Source of the DNA: Tractidigestivibacter scatoligenes
GTDB taxonomy: Bacteria > Actinomycetota > Coriobacteriia > Coriobacteriales > Atopobiaceae
DNA length: 64,000 bases
NCBI RefSeq assembly: GCF_001494635.1
Contig: NZ_LOJF01000001.1
Coordinates: forward strand, 620,001-684,000
Direction: 5' to 3'
Part shown: positions 43,023 through 52,619 of the stretch, one piece after another
How positions within the stretch are numbered: position 1 is the stretch's first letter
Layout: every line of letters starts with the position of its first letter
Made by a program: the position numbers and the translations under genes
The notes under the pieces: generated by a model
The model's input: only the letters and a program-made list of their open reading frames with translations
The model's database searches: none
Told to the model about the DNA's origin: nothing

Positions 43023-45323
43023 CTAGAAGCCCAGCTCGCGCGCCGTGATGCCATCCTCTCGGCGCGTCACCAGGTACGCGTGGTGGATCTTGGGGTTGCG
43101 CGAGAAGTCCTCGGGGATGGTCTTGGCGGTGATGTCTTCGAGCTCCACGCCGGCCTTCTCGAGGGTCTCGACGTCTGGCTTGAAGCTCCGCAGGTTGCAC
43201 GAGAAGATCGCGCAGCCGCCGCGCGAGAGCAACCTGGATACAGAGATGATGAGGTCCGCGTGGTCGCGTTGCACGTCCCACGAGCTGGAGTGCATGCGGT
43301 TTGAGTTGGAGAACGTAGGAACGTCGCAGAAGATGAGGTCCCAGGTGTAGCGGTGCTCGTGGCGGCGGTCAGCCACCCACTGCAGCACGTCTGCCTGGAT
43401 GAACTCGTGGTTGCGGCCGACAAACCCGTTGCGCTCCATGTTGCGGTGCGCCCAGTCGAGCGACGGCCGGGAGAGGTCTACCGTGGTGGTGAGCCCCGCG
43501 CCGCCGTCCGCCGCGTAGCAGCTTGCCGTGCCGGTGTAGGCAAAGAGGTTGAGGAAGCTTCCGCCCGGCGTGCGCTTCATGAGCTCGCGCAGCATGGAGC
43601 GGGTCTCGCGGTGGTCGAGGAAGAGCCCGCAGTCAAGGCGCTCGGAGAAGTTGACCTCAAAGGTGAGGCCGCCCTCGTCCACGAGGTGCGCGCCGCGGGG
43701 TAGCTCCACGCGCCCGTCCCGCCTGCGCGCGGGGCGCTCGTCGCGCGCCGCTGGGCCGCGTCCCTCTCGCCCGCCGTCCGCGTACTGCGAGCCGCCGCGG
43801 GCCCGTGTGCGCACGCGCACGTGCACGTTGGCGGGATCCACGTCCAGTACGCGTGGCGCGATGGCCAGCACGTCGAGAAGGCGCCTGCGCGCAAGCCCCG
43901 CGTCCACGTCGCGCGGCGCGGCGTACTCGGAGACGTAGAGCCAGCGGCCCGGCGTGGCCGAGCCACGGAAGAGGTCGATTGAGACGGCGTAGTCCGGCAG
44001 GTCCGCGTCGTAGACGCGGTAGCAGCTCACGTCCTCGCGCGCCGCCCACTTGGCGCGGAGCTTGGCCACCTTGGCGAGGCGCGCGGCAAACTGGTCCGAC
44101 GCCCCCACCAGCACGGGAACGCTGCCCGCGTCTCCGCGCAGCTGCACCATCGGGTGCTCTGCCGAGAGGGACATGGGGTCGTAGCAGCGGATGGTTGCGT
44201 CGTCGCGGCCCAAGATCACGGGGATCGCCTCCGCGGGCTCGCCGCCTGCGGCCGCGTCCGCCGCGTCGTCGGGGGAGAGCGCTACCACGCCGGCGCCCTC
44301 GTGCCCCGCCACGGCTCCAGCCCCTGCCGAGAAGAGCGAGAGCGCCTCGGCCTCGCTGGCAAGGTCGTCCGGCTGCGGCCACGCGAGGTCTGCCACCAGG
44401 AGCGGCGAGCCGTCGACCACGGCGGCCGCAAGTTCGCCTGCGGCGAGGAAGCGCGACTCCACGTCCATGCCAGCGGCGCGAAGAGCCCTTCTCGCCGCGC
44501 CCTCCGCGCCTGGCCGCGTGTCGCAGAGCAGAAGCTCCACGCTGTTCTCGGCGCCCGCTGCCGCGCGGTCTGCGGCTTCTGTGGCAAGCGCGTCCCAGGC
44601 CTCGGCGTCGTGGCCGGCCCAGTGCGCAAATCCCCAGCGTGTGCGCAGCAGCCCCGGCGCGCGGTCGAGCGCCTGGCTCGCCGCCTCCACGGCCACGCTG
44701 CCGGTGCCGGAGAAGAGGTCTACCAGCACGGGCGAGCCGTGTCGCACGTCGCGGAACCAGCAGCCGGCCTCCAGAAGCGCCGCTGCGTAATCCGCCCGGC
44801 GCGGAGCAAGGCGCCCGCGACCCAGGGGCGCCTCCCAGCCGCGGTTGAAGAGCGGCTCTCCCGTGAGGTCTATGCCCACGAGCGCGCGCTCGCGCGAGAG
44901 GCGCACCACAATGCCCACGTCCGGCATGTCCGTGTTCACCAGGGGCCGAGCGCCCCGGCGCGAGAGAAGCCTGTCTGCCACGGCGTCCTTCGAGCGCAGG
45001 GCCACAAACTGCGTGTTTCTCAGCTGGTCGTTGGTGCCGCGCGCCTCGATGGCCATGGTTGCGCCTGGTGCCACGTGGTCTTCCCAGGGGATGGCCGAGA
45101 GGCCCTCGTAGAGCTGGTCCGCATTGGCCGCCCCCACGCGCGCCAGCACGAGCGTCACGTTTGATGCCAGGCGCGACCACAGGCAGCAGCGGTAGGCGTC
45201 CGCAAGGCCTCCCGTGAACGAGACCTGGCCCACAAGCGGGCGCACTCCCTCGGCGCCAAGCGCGTGCAGCTCTCCTGCCAGCAGAGACTCGAAGCCCTTG
45301 GGGCATGTTGCGACAAACTCCAT
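43023..45323 (-). CDS. rlmL: RlmKL-like bifunctional 23S rRNA methyltransferase
   Basis: A 766-residue fusion. The N-terminal half has FVATCPKGFESLLAGEL, a THUMP region (about 45-155) and a methyltransferase domain with VDLFSGTGSVAVEAA. The C-terminal half has NLFAYTGTASCYAADGG and the RlmK-type CDVPTFSNSNRM. The family makes m2G2445 and m7G2069. In the RlmL half the expected NPPY catalytic motif is not visible; the equivalent position reads VADLAWPQPDD, so that activity is doubtful. ATG 45323 follows GAAAGGTGTCCCG. Confidence 0.85.
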   Translation of the reverse strand: MEFVATCPKGFESLLAGELHALGAEGVRPLVGQVSFTGGLADAYRCCLWSRLASNVTLVLARVGAANADQLYEGLSAIPWEDHVAPGATMAIEARGTNDQLRNTQFVALRSKDAVADRLLSRRGARPLVNTDMPDVGIVVRLSRERALVGIDLTGEPLFNRGWEAPLGRGRLAPRRADYAAALLEAGCWFRDVRHGSPVLVDLFSGTGSVAVEAASQALDRAPGLLRTRWGFAHWAGHDAEAWDALATEAADRAAAGAENSVELLLCDTRPGAEGAARRALRAAGMDVESRFLAAGELAAAVVDGSPLLVADLAWPQPDDLASEAEALSLFSAGAGAVAGHEGAGVVALSPDDAADAAAGGEPAEAIPVILGRDDATIRCYDPMSLSAEHPMVQLRGDAGSVPVLVGASDQFAARLAKVAKLRAKWAAREDVSCYRVYDADLPDYAVSIDLFRGSATPGRWLYVSEYAAPRDVDAGLARRRLLDVLAIAPRVLDVDPANVHVRVRTRARGGSQYADGGREGRGPAARDERPARRRDGRVELPRGAHLVDEGGLTFEVNFSERLDCGLFLDHRETRSMLRELMKRTPGGSFLNLFAYTGTASCYAADGGAGLTTTVDLSRPSLDWAHRNMERNGFVGRNHEFIQADVLQWVADRRHEHRYTWDLIFCDVPTFSNSNRMHSSSWDVQRDHADLIISVSRLLSRGGCAIFSCNLRSFKPDVETLEKAGVELEDITAKTIPEDFSRNPKIHHAYLVTRREDGITARELGF

Positions 45324-45594
45324 CGGGACACCTTTCGCCCGTGACCTGCGCGCCAGTCGGCGCGCCCAGCGGCGCCCACGCGCCGAGAAAACCATTGCGA
45401 CCATGATACGTGTGCCGGCCTCGCGCGGCGGACGGCGCCCGACCATCCGCTCACAGCTCCACAAAGTCGTTCGTCCGCATGAGCGCCCCGCGCCGCGCCG
45501 TCACGGATAGAATCTAAGGTGCATTGTTCGTGCTTGTTCGTAGACAGCCGCAGCGCACCACGCGTGTTCGTGCGGCGGGAAGCAAGGGGGAACC

Positions 45595-47319
45595 ATGGAC
45601 GCAGGCGTGAAGGAAACCATCAAGCTTTGGCAGGACAACGTCAACGAGCCAGACCTCAAGGCCGAGCTTGACGCCCTTGTCAGCGCTGGCGATGAGGATG
45701 CGCTCAACGACGCCTTCTATCGCACGCTCGAGTTTGGCACTGCGGGCCTGCGCGGCACGCTCGGCGTGGGCACCAACCGCATGAACGTCTACGTGGTTGC
45801 CCAGGCAACCCAGGGCGTGGCCAACTACTTGAACGCCCACTATGACCACCCCACCATTGCCATCGCGCGCGATTCTCGCCTCAAGGGCGAGGACTTCCAG
45901 CGCGTGGCGGCCGGCGTCCTTGCTGCCAACGGCGTGCACGTCTACGTCTACCCGCGCATCGAGCCCGTCCCCACGCTCTCCTTTGCGGTGCGTTACCTGC
46001 ACACCTCCGCGGGCATCGTGCTTACGGCGTCGCACAACCCGGCACAGTACAACGGCTACAAGGTCTACAACGACAACGGCGGCCAGATCGCCAACGAGGC
46101 CGCGGATGAGATCAGCGCCTCCATTGCCCAGACGCCCGTCTTTGGCGGCGTTAAGATGATGGACTTCGACGAGGGCCTCAAGCAGGGCCTCATCGAGTGG
46201 ACGCCCGAGGAGGTTCTCGACGCCTTCATCGACGCCGTCAAGAAGGTCTCGGTCCCCGGCTTCAAGGCGCCCGAGGGCTACAAGGTTGTCTACACTCCGC
46301 TCAACGGCACCGGCATGGAGTGCGTCACGCGCATCCTCAAGGAGATTGGCGTGAACGACGTCACCGTTGTGCCCGAGCAGGCCAACCCCGACGGCAACTT
46401 CCCCACGTGCAAGTACCCCAACCCCGAGTTCCGCGAGGCGCTGCAGCTGGCGCTCGACCTTGCCGAGAAGGTCAAGCCCAACCTGGTCGTGGCTACTGAT
46501 CCTGACGCTGACCGCATGGGCACCGCCATTCCGCACAACGGCGAGTACAAGCTGCTCACCGGCAACGAGATGGGCGTCCTCATGATGGACTGGCTCATCA
46601 AGATGGCAATCGACCGCGGCGAGGACCCCAAGCGCAAGGTCGCCGTGTCCACGATCGTCTCGTCCGTGATGCCTGACGCCCTGGCCAAGCACTACGGCTT
46701 TGAGATGCGCCGCGTGCTCACCGGCTTCAAGTACATTGGCGACCAGATCGACCAGCTCAAGGACGAGGGCGAGGAGGACCGCTTCCTCATGGGCTTCGAG
46801 GAGTCCTACGGCTACCTCGTGGGCACGCACGCGCGCGACAAGGACGCCATTGTGGCCGTGGAGATGTGCGTCGAGATGGCGGCGTACTACGCCGAGCGTG
46901 GCATGGACCTCTACGAAGCCATGGAGGAGCTCTACAAGCAGTATGGCTATTACCTCAACGGCACCGTGAACGCGCAGTTCCCGGGCGAGGCCGGTGCCAA
47001 GCGCATGGCGCAGATCATGACCGACCTGCGCGAGAAGCCCCTCACCGAGATCGCTGGCTACAAGGTCGTGGGCATGACCGACTTTGGCAAAGGCGCCGAG
47101 ATGCCGCGCGTCTCCGGCCTGCAGAAGGAGCCCGCGCAGGAGCTGCCGGCTGCTAACGTGATCGAGTATCGCCTGGAGGACGACAACAAGGTGATCTTCC
47201 GTCCGTCTGGCACCGAGCCCAAGGTCAAGGCATACCTGTTCGCCAAGGGCGCCACGCGCGCCGAGGCTGAGGCCGTGCGCGCCAAGCTGCAGGCTGCCGC
47301 CGAGAAGGCCCTCTCGTGA
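45595..47319 (+). CDS. pgm: Phosphoglucomutase/phosphomannomutase family enzyme
   Basis: A 574-residue alpha-D-phosphohexomutase. The active-site phosphoserine is S146 in TASHNP, the Mg loop is DPDADR (302-307), the sugar loop is GFEESYGY, and the C-terminal phosphate-binding loop is RPSGTEPK. The length and N-terminus fit the PgcA/Pgm2 type that interconverts glucose 1- and 6-phosphate. The start follows AAGGGGGAACC. Its TGA belongs to a 29-bp palindrome. Confidence 0.94.
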   Translation: MDAGVKETIKLWQDNVNEPDLKAELDALVSAGDEDALNDAFYRTLEFGTAGLRGTLGVGTNRMNVYVVAQATQGVANYLNAHYDHPTIAIARDSRLKGEDFQRVAAGVLAANGVHVYVYPRIEPVPTLSFAVRYLHTSAGIVLTASHNPAQYNGYKVYNDNGGQIANEAADEISASIAQTPVFGGVKMMDFDEGLKQGLIEWTPEEVLDAFIDAVKKVSVPGFKAPEGYKVVYTPLNGTGMECVTRILKEIGVNDVTVVPEQANPDGNFPTCKYPNPEFREALQLALDLAEKVKPNLVVATDPDADRMGTAIPHNGEYKLLTGNEMGVLMMDWLIKMAIDRGEDPKRKVAVSTIVSSVMPDALAKHYGFEMRRVLTGFKYIGDQIDQLKDEGEEDRFLMGFEESYGYLVGTHARDKDAIVAVEMCVEMAAYYAERGMDLYEAMEELYKQYGYYLNGTVNAQFPGEAGAKRMAQIMTDLREKPLTEIAGYKVVGMTDFGKGAEMPRVSGLQKEPAQELPAANVIEYRLEDDNKVIFRPSGTEPKVKAYLFAKGATRAEAEAVRAKLQAAAEKALS

Positions 47320-47345
47320 GACAAAGGGAGTTTCCCCTTGTCTCA
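47317..47345. repeat. 29-bp palindrome, copy 3 (supplies a stop codon)
   Basis: TGAGACAAAGGGAG, then TTT, then CCCCTTGTCTCA. The arms are less perfect than in other copies. The first three bases are the pgm stop codon. A separate terminator follows at 47360. Confidence 0.85.
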
Positions 47346-47359
47346 TTAGAAGTTTGATG

Positions 47360-47389
47360 AAGCCCCGGCGCTTGTGCGTCGGGGCTTTT
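47360..47389 (+). terminator. Terminator of pgm
   Basis: AAGCCCCG (47360-47367) pairs with CGGGGCTT (47380-47387), with an inner GCGC/TGCG pairing and TTTTC behind. Confidence 0.8.
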
Positions 47390-47404
47390 CGTTGTGTTTG
47401 TCGG

Positions 47405-48193
47405 CTAGCCCGCGAGGTGCTCGCGCACGCGTGCGAGCTGCAACTTGGTGACGCCGCAGGAAAGAAGGTACGCCCCAATCGAGCCGTAGCTCTCAAGCAG
47501 GCCGTCGTACACGCGGCCCATGAGCTTGGCCAGCACGTCCACGGTGGTGAAGCTGGGAGATACGCCCCGGTAGATGTAGGCGTCGACCTCCTCGCGCGAG
47601 GCAAACGAGTAGGTGTAGTCCGCCACGATGCTCGTGCGGTCCACTCCGCACAGGCCTAGAAGCAGCATCGACGTGATGCCGGTGCGATCCATCCCGGCTG
47701 CGCAGTGGTAGAGCACGCACTCCTCGGGTGCCGCATCGGCAAAGGCTGAGAAGATCTGGCGCATGGCCTCGTGGTTGTCGAGCATCCTGAGATAGCCGGA
47801 GGCGAGGTAGTCGCGCGCGTCTCCGGGAAGGTGCAGCCTGGGGTCGTGCAGGTTGACGCCAAAGAGCGGCACGTTTGTGTAGGTGACACCGGGGTAGGAG
47901 GCAAAGACGTCCGGCGAGCTTGCGCACTCCTGCGTGCTTCTCAGGTCAACCACCCGCGTGACGCCGTATTCGCGCAGGTAGTGGGCCTCCTTGCGCGAGA
48001 GCGTCGAGGTGGAGCCAGAGCGCAGGAAGCGATGGGTGAGCGTGGTTGCGCCGGCAGCGCGGCCGGGGCCCGTGGGCAGGGGATAGCCGCCTAGGTCGCG
48101 GCAGTTGTCGCCCACGGGAAGGAGCTGCCCGCCGTTGGTGGGTTTCTGCCCAGCAGCGCTCCCGTTGCCTTGCTTGCGGAACCAGCCCAGCAT
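47405..48193 (-). CDS. Tyrosine/serine phosphatase (Tyr_phosphatase3-like)
   Basis: A 262-residue protein phosphatase of the PTP fold. The P-loop is HCAAGMDRTG, with C164 and R170 (CX5R); NCRDLGGYP and RSGSTSTLSRKEAHYL are typical of the MptpB/Tyr_phosphatase3 group, which can act on phosphoproteins or phosphoinositides. There is no signal peptide. It lies 13 bp after the small gene 48207-48497, so they form an operon. Confidence 0.88.
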   Translation of the reverse strand: MLGWFRKQGNGSAAGQKPTNGGQLLPVGDNCRDLGGYPLPTGPGRAAGATTLTHRFLRSGSTSTLSRKEAHYLREYGVTRVVDLRSTQECASSPDVFASYPGVTYTNVPLFGVNLHDPRLHLPGDARDYLASGYLRMLDNHEAMRQIFSAFADAAPEECVLYHCAAGMDRTGITSMLLLGLCGVDRTSIVADYTYSFASREEVDAYIYRGVSPSFTTVDVLAKLMGRVYDGLLESYGSIGAYLLSCGVTKLQLARVREHLAG

Positions 48194-48206
48194 GTCTGTG
48201 CCTTCT

Positions 48207-48497
48207 CTACTCGTCGCGCTCGCGGTTGTAGAACTCCGTGATTTTGGCGTTGTAGTATTCGCCCTTCTTTCGCTCTATCCAGGCGTCGCGCTGCTCGACG
48301 ATGGCGACGGCCTCGTCGGCGGCTTCCTCCATCGACTGGGGCCGCGCCTGTGCGAGGTAGGCGGCCATGCGCTCCATGGCGCCAACGGAGCCCAGGTAGA
48401 GGGCGAGCGCCTCGCCAAACTCCGCTGGCCAGCCGCAGCGCTGCGCCGCCCGAGCGAGCGCCTGGCGTGCCTGGTCCTTGTCCTCCGCCTCGTCCAC
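48207..48497 (-). CDS. Small protein of unknown function upstream of the phosphatase
   Basis: A 96-residue charged, mostly helical protein (YLGSVGAMERMAAYLAQ, AVAIVEQRDAWIERKK). It is not assigned to a family. GTG 48497 follows AAGGGAGGCCGAA, a strong ribosome site, which supports it as a real gene. It is probably co-transcribed with the phosphatase. Confidence 0.75.
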   Translation of the reverse strand: MDEAEDKDQARQALARAAQRCGWPAEFGEALALYLGSVGAMERMAAYLAQARPQSMEEAADEAVAIVEQRDAWIERKKGEYYNAKITEFYNRERDE

Positions 48498-48627
48498 TTC
48501 GGCCTCCCTTCGCAGTTTGCTTCTGCAATCCTAGCAGTGCGCGGCGGTCGGCCGAGTCGCAAGGTGGCAGCTCTGCTTGAGGGTGCTGATTTCGTAACTC
48601 GCGAGCAGGTCCAGGGGCGTTTCTGCG

Positions 48628-51405
48628 CTATCGAAGCGCTTGCACGGGGTCCTTGCGCGCGGCGCGGATTGCGGGTACGAGACCTGAGAGCACAGCAAGG
48701 ATAATGCCCACCGCCAAGGCGGGAATGACGGTCCATGGGGTGGGAGATACCAGGCGTGTCTCCCCGGTGAGGTTTGCAATTGTGTAGGACAGCGGGAAGC
48801 TGGCAATGAGTGCGGCAAACGAACCTACACAGCCTGCAATGAGGCCAATCAGGGCGTTCTCCCAGCTAAACAGCTTGACAATGTCACGCCTGGCGGCTCC
48901 GAGCGCCCGTAATGTTCCTATTTCAGCACGACGCTCGATGGCCGCGACCGAGGTCACCGAGAACAGCATGAACACGCTCAGTGCCAACGCTAGCACCATG
49001 AGCGCGACAAGAGCGTTGTTCACGACGCCCACTACTTTGGTCACCTGCTCGACCCCGCGCTGGCTCATGTCCTCGTAGCTCAGCGGTGCCGAGTCATCGC
49101 CCACGACGTTCGAATTGAAGCTGTCGATCTCGTTCACAATCTGCGTTCGCTCGTCGACCCCAGCGGGATAGATGCGTATGGAGGTTGGCTTGTCTATATC
49201 GGCTGCACCCAACTCTTCCATGTTCTGAGCATATGCGCTGTTCAGCGTGGGTGGTGCGATAGACTCGATGTCATGCACGAAGTCTTCGTCAGAGAGGGCA
49301 GAAACCGTTGCCACGTCCTCTGCGCTAATGGTGAGGTTGCCGTTTTCATCAAAGTAGTCCTTGAAGTGCTCTCGCAGAGCAACGACCTGCTCGTCGCTTA
49401 GACTATCGATGTAGGCTCGCTTGGCGGGGGAAAGCTCCATCTCGTCCACTACCGCACGAAATGCCCCGCGCGCCCGAGCGGCCTCGGCAGCCTGCTTGGA
49501 ACCCCGCGATTCCTCCGAGAACTTCCGCCCGGTAAAGACGTCCACATCTGGCGATGCCTTCTGGGCAACTGCGACCTCGCTCTGATTACAGTGCTCGACA
49601 AGCCAGGGAATGAGCGTCGAGCTGTATCCGATTGCTCCGGTTTCTGCAACGTCTTTAATCTCGGCGGACTCGCGCACGATCCCCACAATCTTGAGTTTGG
49701 GGGCGTTCGCTAGCGCCTGGTCCATTTGACTGCTGCCTTGTGTGACCTTCATCCAGCCGCTGCCGCTTTGTACGTAATAGTCGCAAGCAGGCATGATGGT
49801 GAACTCGCGCCCGAGCAGGTCATCGAACGAATATGAATCGCTGATTCCTGGAATTTGCGTGTCCTGCTTGTTCAGGAGGAGGTCGGCTGACACGTCCTTT
49901 AATGCCTGAAGGTCCGCGATGCCGGTCGCATAGAGGAAGTAGTCGGAAACGCGACCTTGCCGGTCGGTAATGATGACCGCCTCGTCATACTCCGTTGGCA
50001 TCTTTCCGGCGAGAAGTTCATACGGGCTCTTGCCGGTATGCTCGTTGTACGGAAGCTCGCGCACGAGGGACGTTGGGTCTGGAAGCACGTTCGAGAGCGC
50101 ATCTTCCCCGTCGCTCCCAAACACGTGACTCAGCGAGAGGTTCTTCAGCAGCGTCGCGGAGCCATCGTCCACAATGCAGGTTCCTGCAGAGTCATAGAGG
50201 TCCAGCGGTTCGTCATAGCCCACCTGCACGTCATATGCATTGTCCCAGATGCTTGACTGGGCTGAGTTTACGTACCACAGAAACTCTTGCAGGTCGCTCG
50301 CGCGGCTTCCCTGGAGTGCGGCAAAGGTCACGTCTTCGGCGATGGGGGAGGTTGTCACCTCAGTTGGGGTTTCGTCTGTCCCGGAAGTGCTGTCAACATC
50401 GTTGATCGCGACTTGGGATATTGCAGCAGCTGTGCCGTTCTGCTGTATCACGATGGGATTTGTAGCCAGAGTGGTTGCCGCTACCTGACGCGTGTAGGCG
50501 CGTGCGCCGTCCTGCACCGAAAGCGCGAGGCACATGCCCATGATGCCCAACGCGGCCACCACGGTTGTGATGATTGCCCGCTGCCGCTTGTTGCGCATGT
50601 GGCTGAGGGCTGTCCTGCGAATGAGTCTGCTGCGCTGCTGCGGCTTGTGGAATGCGAGCCCGGCTTCCGCGCCTGTCGACTCTGGCTCTGGGGTCTCCTG
50701 CGGCTCGGGCTTCTCGGCAGGTGGCTCTTCTCCAGGCTTGGTGTCGCTAACCACGCAGCGCTCGCCAAGCTCGATGACGCGACCCGCATACTCATGGGCA
50801 AGCTCGCGGTTGTGGGTTACCACGATGACCAGGCGTGATTTTGACGCTTGAGCGAGAAGGTCCATGACCTGCCGGCTGCTTTGAATGTCAAGCGCCCCGG
50901 TGGGTTCGTCGGCGAGTATCACTCGGGGATTTTTCACGAGTGCTCGCGCAACGGCTACGCGCTGTGCCTGTCCGCCAGAGAGCTCGGAGGGCATGTGCGA
51001 TTCAAGCCCCGAAAGCCCCACCTCGTCGAGCGCGCGCTGCACAAGCTCGTCAGCATTATCGTACGCAAGCGATTCGTGATCTTGAGCCATGTCAAGCGCC
51101 AACCGCACGTTGTCGGCCACGTTGAGATAATCCACCAGGTGAGCGTCCTGGAATACGAAGCCCACAAGATCGCTTCGATAGGAATCCCAGTCTTTCTCGT
51201 CAAACGAGGATGATGCCATGCCGTCTATCTGAAGCGAGCCTTCGTAGTCATGCTCGAGTCCCCCAAGGATATTGAGCAGCGTTGTCTTTCCGCATCCCGA
51301 GCGGCCGAGAATCGCCACGAGCCCACGACTGCCAAAAGAAAGCGAGAGCCGGCTCAGAACGAGCTGGCTCCCGTAGCGCTTTGTGATCGACTCAGCTTGA
51401 ATCAT
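48628..51405 (-). CDS. MacB-like ABC transporter, ATPase and permease fused
   Basis: A 925-residue protein. The ATPase domain (1-220) has Walker A GRSGCGKTT (34-42), Q-loop Q86, signature LSGGQ (142-146) and Walker B LADEP. A Pro/Glu linker is followed by a membrane helix (about 277-296), a large extracellular domain (about 300-780) and a C-terminal FtsX permease domain with three helices and EIGTLRALGA. MacB-type mechanotransmission is likely; the substrate is unknown. The block has clearly lower GC than its neighbours. It follows the zinc-ribbon gene by 34 bp. Confidence 0.88.
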   Translation of the reverse strand: MIQAESITKRYGSQLVLSRLSLSFGSRGLVAILGRSGCGKTTLLNILGGLEHDYEGSLQIDGMASSSFDEKDWDSYRSDLVGFVFQDAHLVDYLNVADNVRLALDMAQDHESLAYDNADELVQRALDEVGLSGLESHMPSELSGGQAQRVAVARALVKNPRVILADEPTGALDIQSSRQVMDLLAQASKSRLVIVVTHNRELAHEYAGRVIELGERCVVSDTKPGEEPPAEKPEPQETPEPESTGAEAGLAFHKPQQRSRLIRRTALSHMRNKRQRAIITTVVAALGIMGMCLALSVQDGARAYTRQVAATTLATNPIVIQQNGTAAAISQVAINDVDSTSGTDETPTEVTTSPIAEDVTFAALQGSRASDLQEFLWYVNSAQSSIWDNAYDVQVGYDEPLDLYDSAGTCIVDDGSATLLKNLSLSHVFGSDGEDALSNVLPDPTSLVRELPYNEHTGKSPYELLAGKMPTEYDEAVIITDRQGRVSDYFLYATGIADLQALKDVSADLLLNKQDTQIPGISDSYSFDDLLGREFTIMPACDYYVQSGSGWMKVTQGSSQMDQALANAPKLKIVGIVRESAEIKDVAETGAIGYSSTLIPWLVEHCNQSEVAVAQKASPDVDVFTGRKFSEESRGSKQAAEAARARGAFRAVVDEMELSPAKRAYIDSLSDEQVVALREHFKDYFDENGNLTISAEDVATVSALSDEDFVHDIESIAPPTLNSAYAQNMEELGAADIDKPTSIRIYPAGVDERTQIVNEIDSFNSNVVGDDSAPLSYEDMSQRGVEQVTKVVGVVNNALVALMVLALALSVFMLFSVTSVAAIERRAEIGTLRALGAARRDIVKLFSWENALIGLIAGCVGSFAALIASFPLSYTIANLTGETRLVSPTPWTVIPALAVGIILAVLSGLVPAIRAARKDPVQALR

Positions 51406-51439
51406 TGGGGTTTCCTAAGCCGTTGAGCGCGCGTTGCTC

Positions 51440-52387
51440 CTACTTCACGTAGATATCGGAGACGAGCTGCTGATATGCGCTCTTGAAGTTTGACATGTTG
51501 CTGCCGGTGCCCGAGACAAAGTCCGGGGTGGCAGAGAAGATGACTACCTCGGTGTAGTTGGAGAACGTGAAGGATGCGGCAACCGCAAAGTAGTTCTTGT
51601 TTTCTCCCGCAGCCAGGCACATGCCTTGTGCCTGGGAAGCCATCGGTCTCAGATTGTAGCTCGAGAGAACGTTGGAGGCGAGTTCTGAATTCGCGCTTGC
51701 GGAAACCACGTGGTCGCTTGAAAGCCCGGCCTTGCTCATGCAGTCAGCAAGATCCTTGGCCTTGAAGTCGGTCTTCTTGATGACCGTTACGTATGCAACG
51801 CAGCCCGTGCTCTGCTCGGTGATGTTGTCAGAGGAACTGATGTTTACGAGCGCCCACTGGCCGTCCAGCGTCTTTACGTCGTCATCGGTTAGGGAGAGGC
51901 CGCTGCCGTAGCTGCCCGACCCGGAGTTCACCTTCTCTTGGACAAGCTTGGCAGCATCCTGGTTTGAGAAGTAGACCGGCTCGTCGGCTACGTTTGCCTT
52001 GGTCGCAGACGAGAGCGCGGTGGAATCTCCGCTCATCACTTTCCCAAGCATTCCGTTGGAAGAGCCAATCGCGGGGAGAACCAAGAACACGACAAGGAGG
52101 ACTGCTGCCACCGCAATGGCGCCAATGATTGCGAACATGGGGACCTTGCTCTTTGGCTTAGCGGCGGTGCCCATGGTGCTTGCTCCGGTGGCTGGAGTAT
52201 AGGGAGGCACGGCAGGGCTTGTGCCAAAGGACCCGGCGTTAGGCATCTGGCCGTTGACCTGCGGTGCGGGGTTGGTGCTCGGAATTGGCTGCGTGCCGGT
52301 AGCGCTACTCTGCGTTAATGGCTGGCCGCACTTCTGGCAGAACTTCGCTCCGTCGACGTTCTTCGTTCCGCATTTTGGACAGAACAT
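51440..52387 (-). CDS. Zinc-ribbon membrane protein
   Basis: A 315-residue protein. The N-terminal zinc ribbon has Cys pairs C3/C6 and C17/C20, followed by a Pro/Thr-rich linker and one membrane helix (about 86-108), with the remaining 200 residues probably outside. AAGGAGGACTTGCC before the ATG is a strong ribosome site. It is co-transcribed with the ABC transporter. The function is unknown; the ribbon may sense or assemble with a partner inside the cell. Confidence 0.8.
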   Translation of the reverse strand: MFCPKCGTKNVDGAKFCQKCGQPLTQSSATGTQPIPSTNPAPQVNGQMPNAGSFGTSPAVPPYTPATGASTMGTAAKPKSKVPMFAIIGAIAVAAVLLVVFLVLPAIGSSNGMLGKVMSGDSTALSSATKANVADEPVYFSNQDAAKLVQEKVNSGSGSYGSGLSLTDDDVKTLDGQWALVNISSSDNITEQSTGCVAYVTVIKKTDFKAKDLADCMSKAGLSSDHVVSASANSELASNVLSSYNLRPMASQAQGMCLAAGENKNYFAVAASFTFSNYTEVVIFSATPDFVSGTGSNMSNFKSAYQQLVSDIYVK

Positions 52388-52619
52388 GGCAAGTCCTCCT
52401 TAGGTCAACTTCAAATGCCATGGCAAGATTATCGCCCAATGCTTTGGCGTTCGTTGCGCAACCTTTGGGAGAGGCAAATGCCCCGGTGGCACTTTTTCAG
52501 ACTTTGCCTCGCTTGCCACACGTAAGCTTTTGTTGCGCAACAGACGCGTGGTTTTGTGCTGATACCATTCAGTAGACGGTTGGAGAATCCCGAACTAATT
52601 ATTTGAGAGCGAGGCTGGC

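Noticed and set aside
45514-47604. 696-codon minus-strand open frame opposite pgm
   Set aside because: Antisense to a certain gene, with shadow composition.
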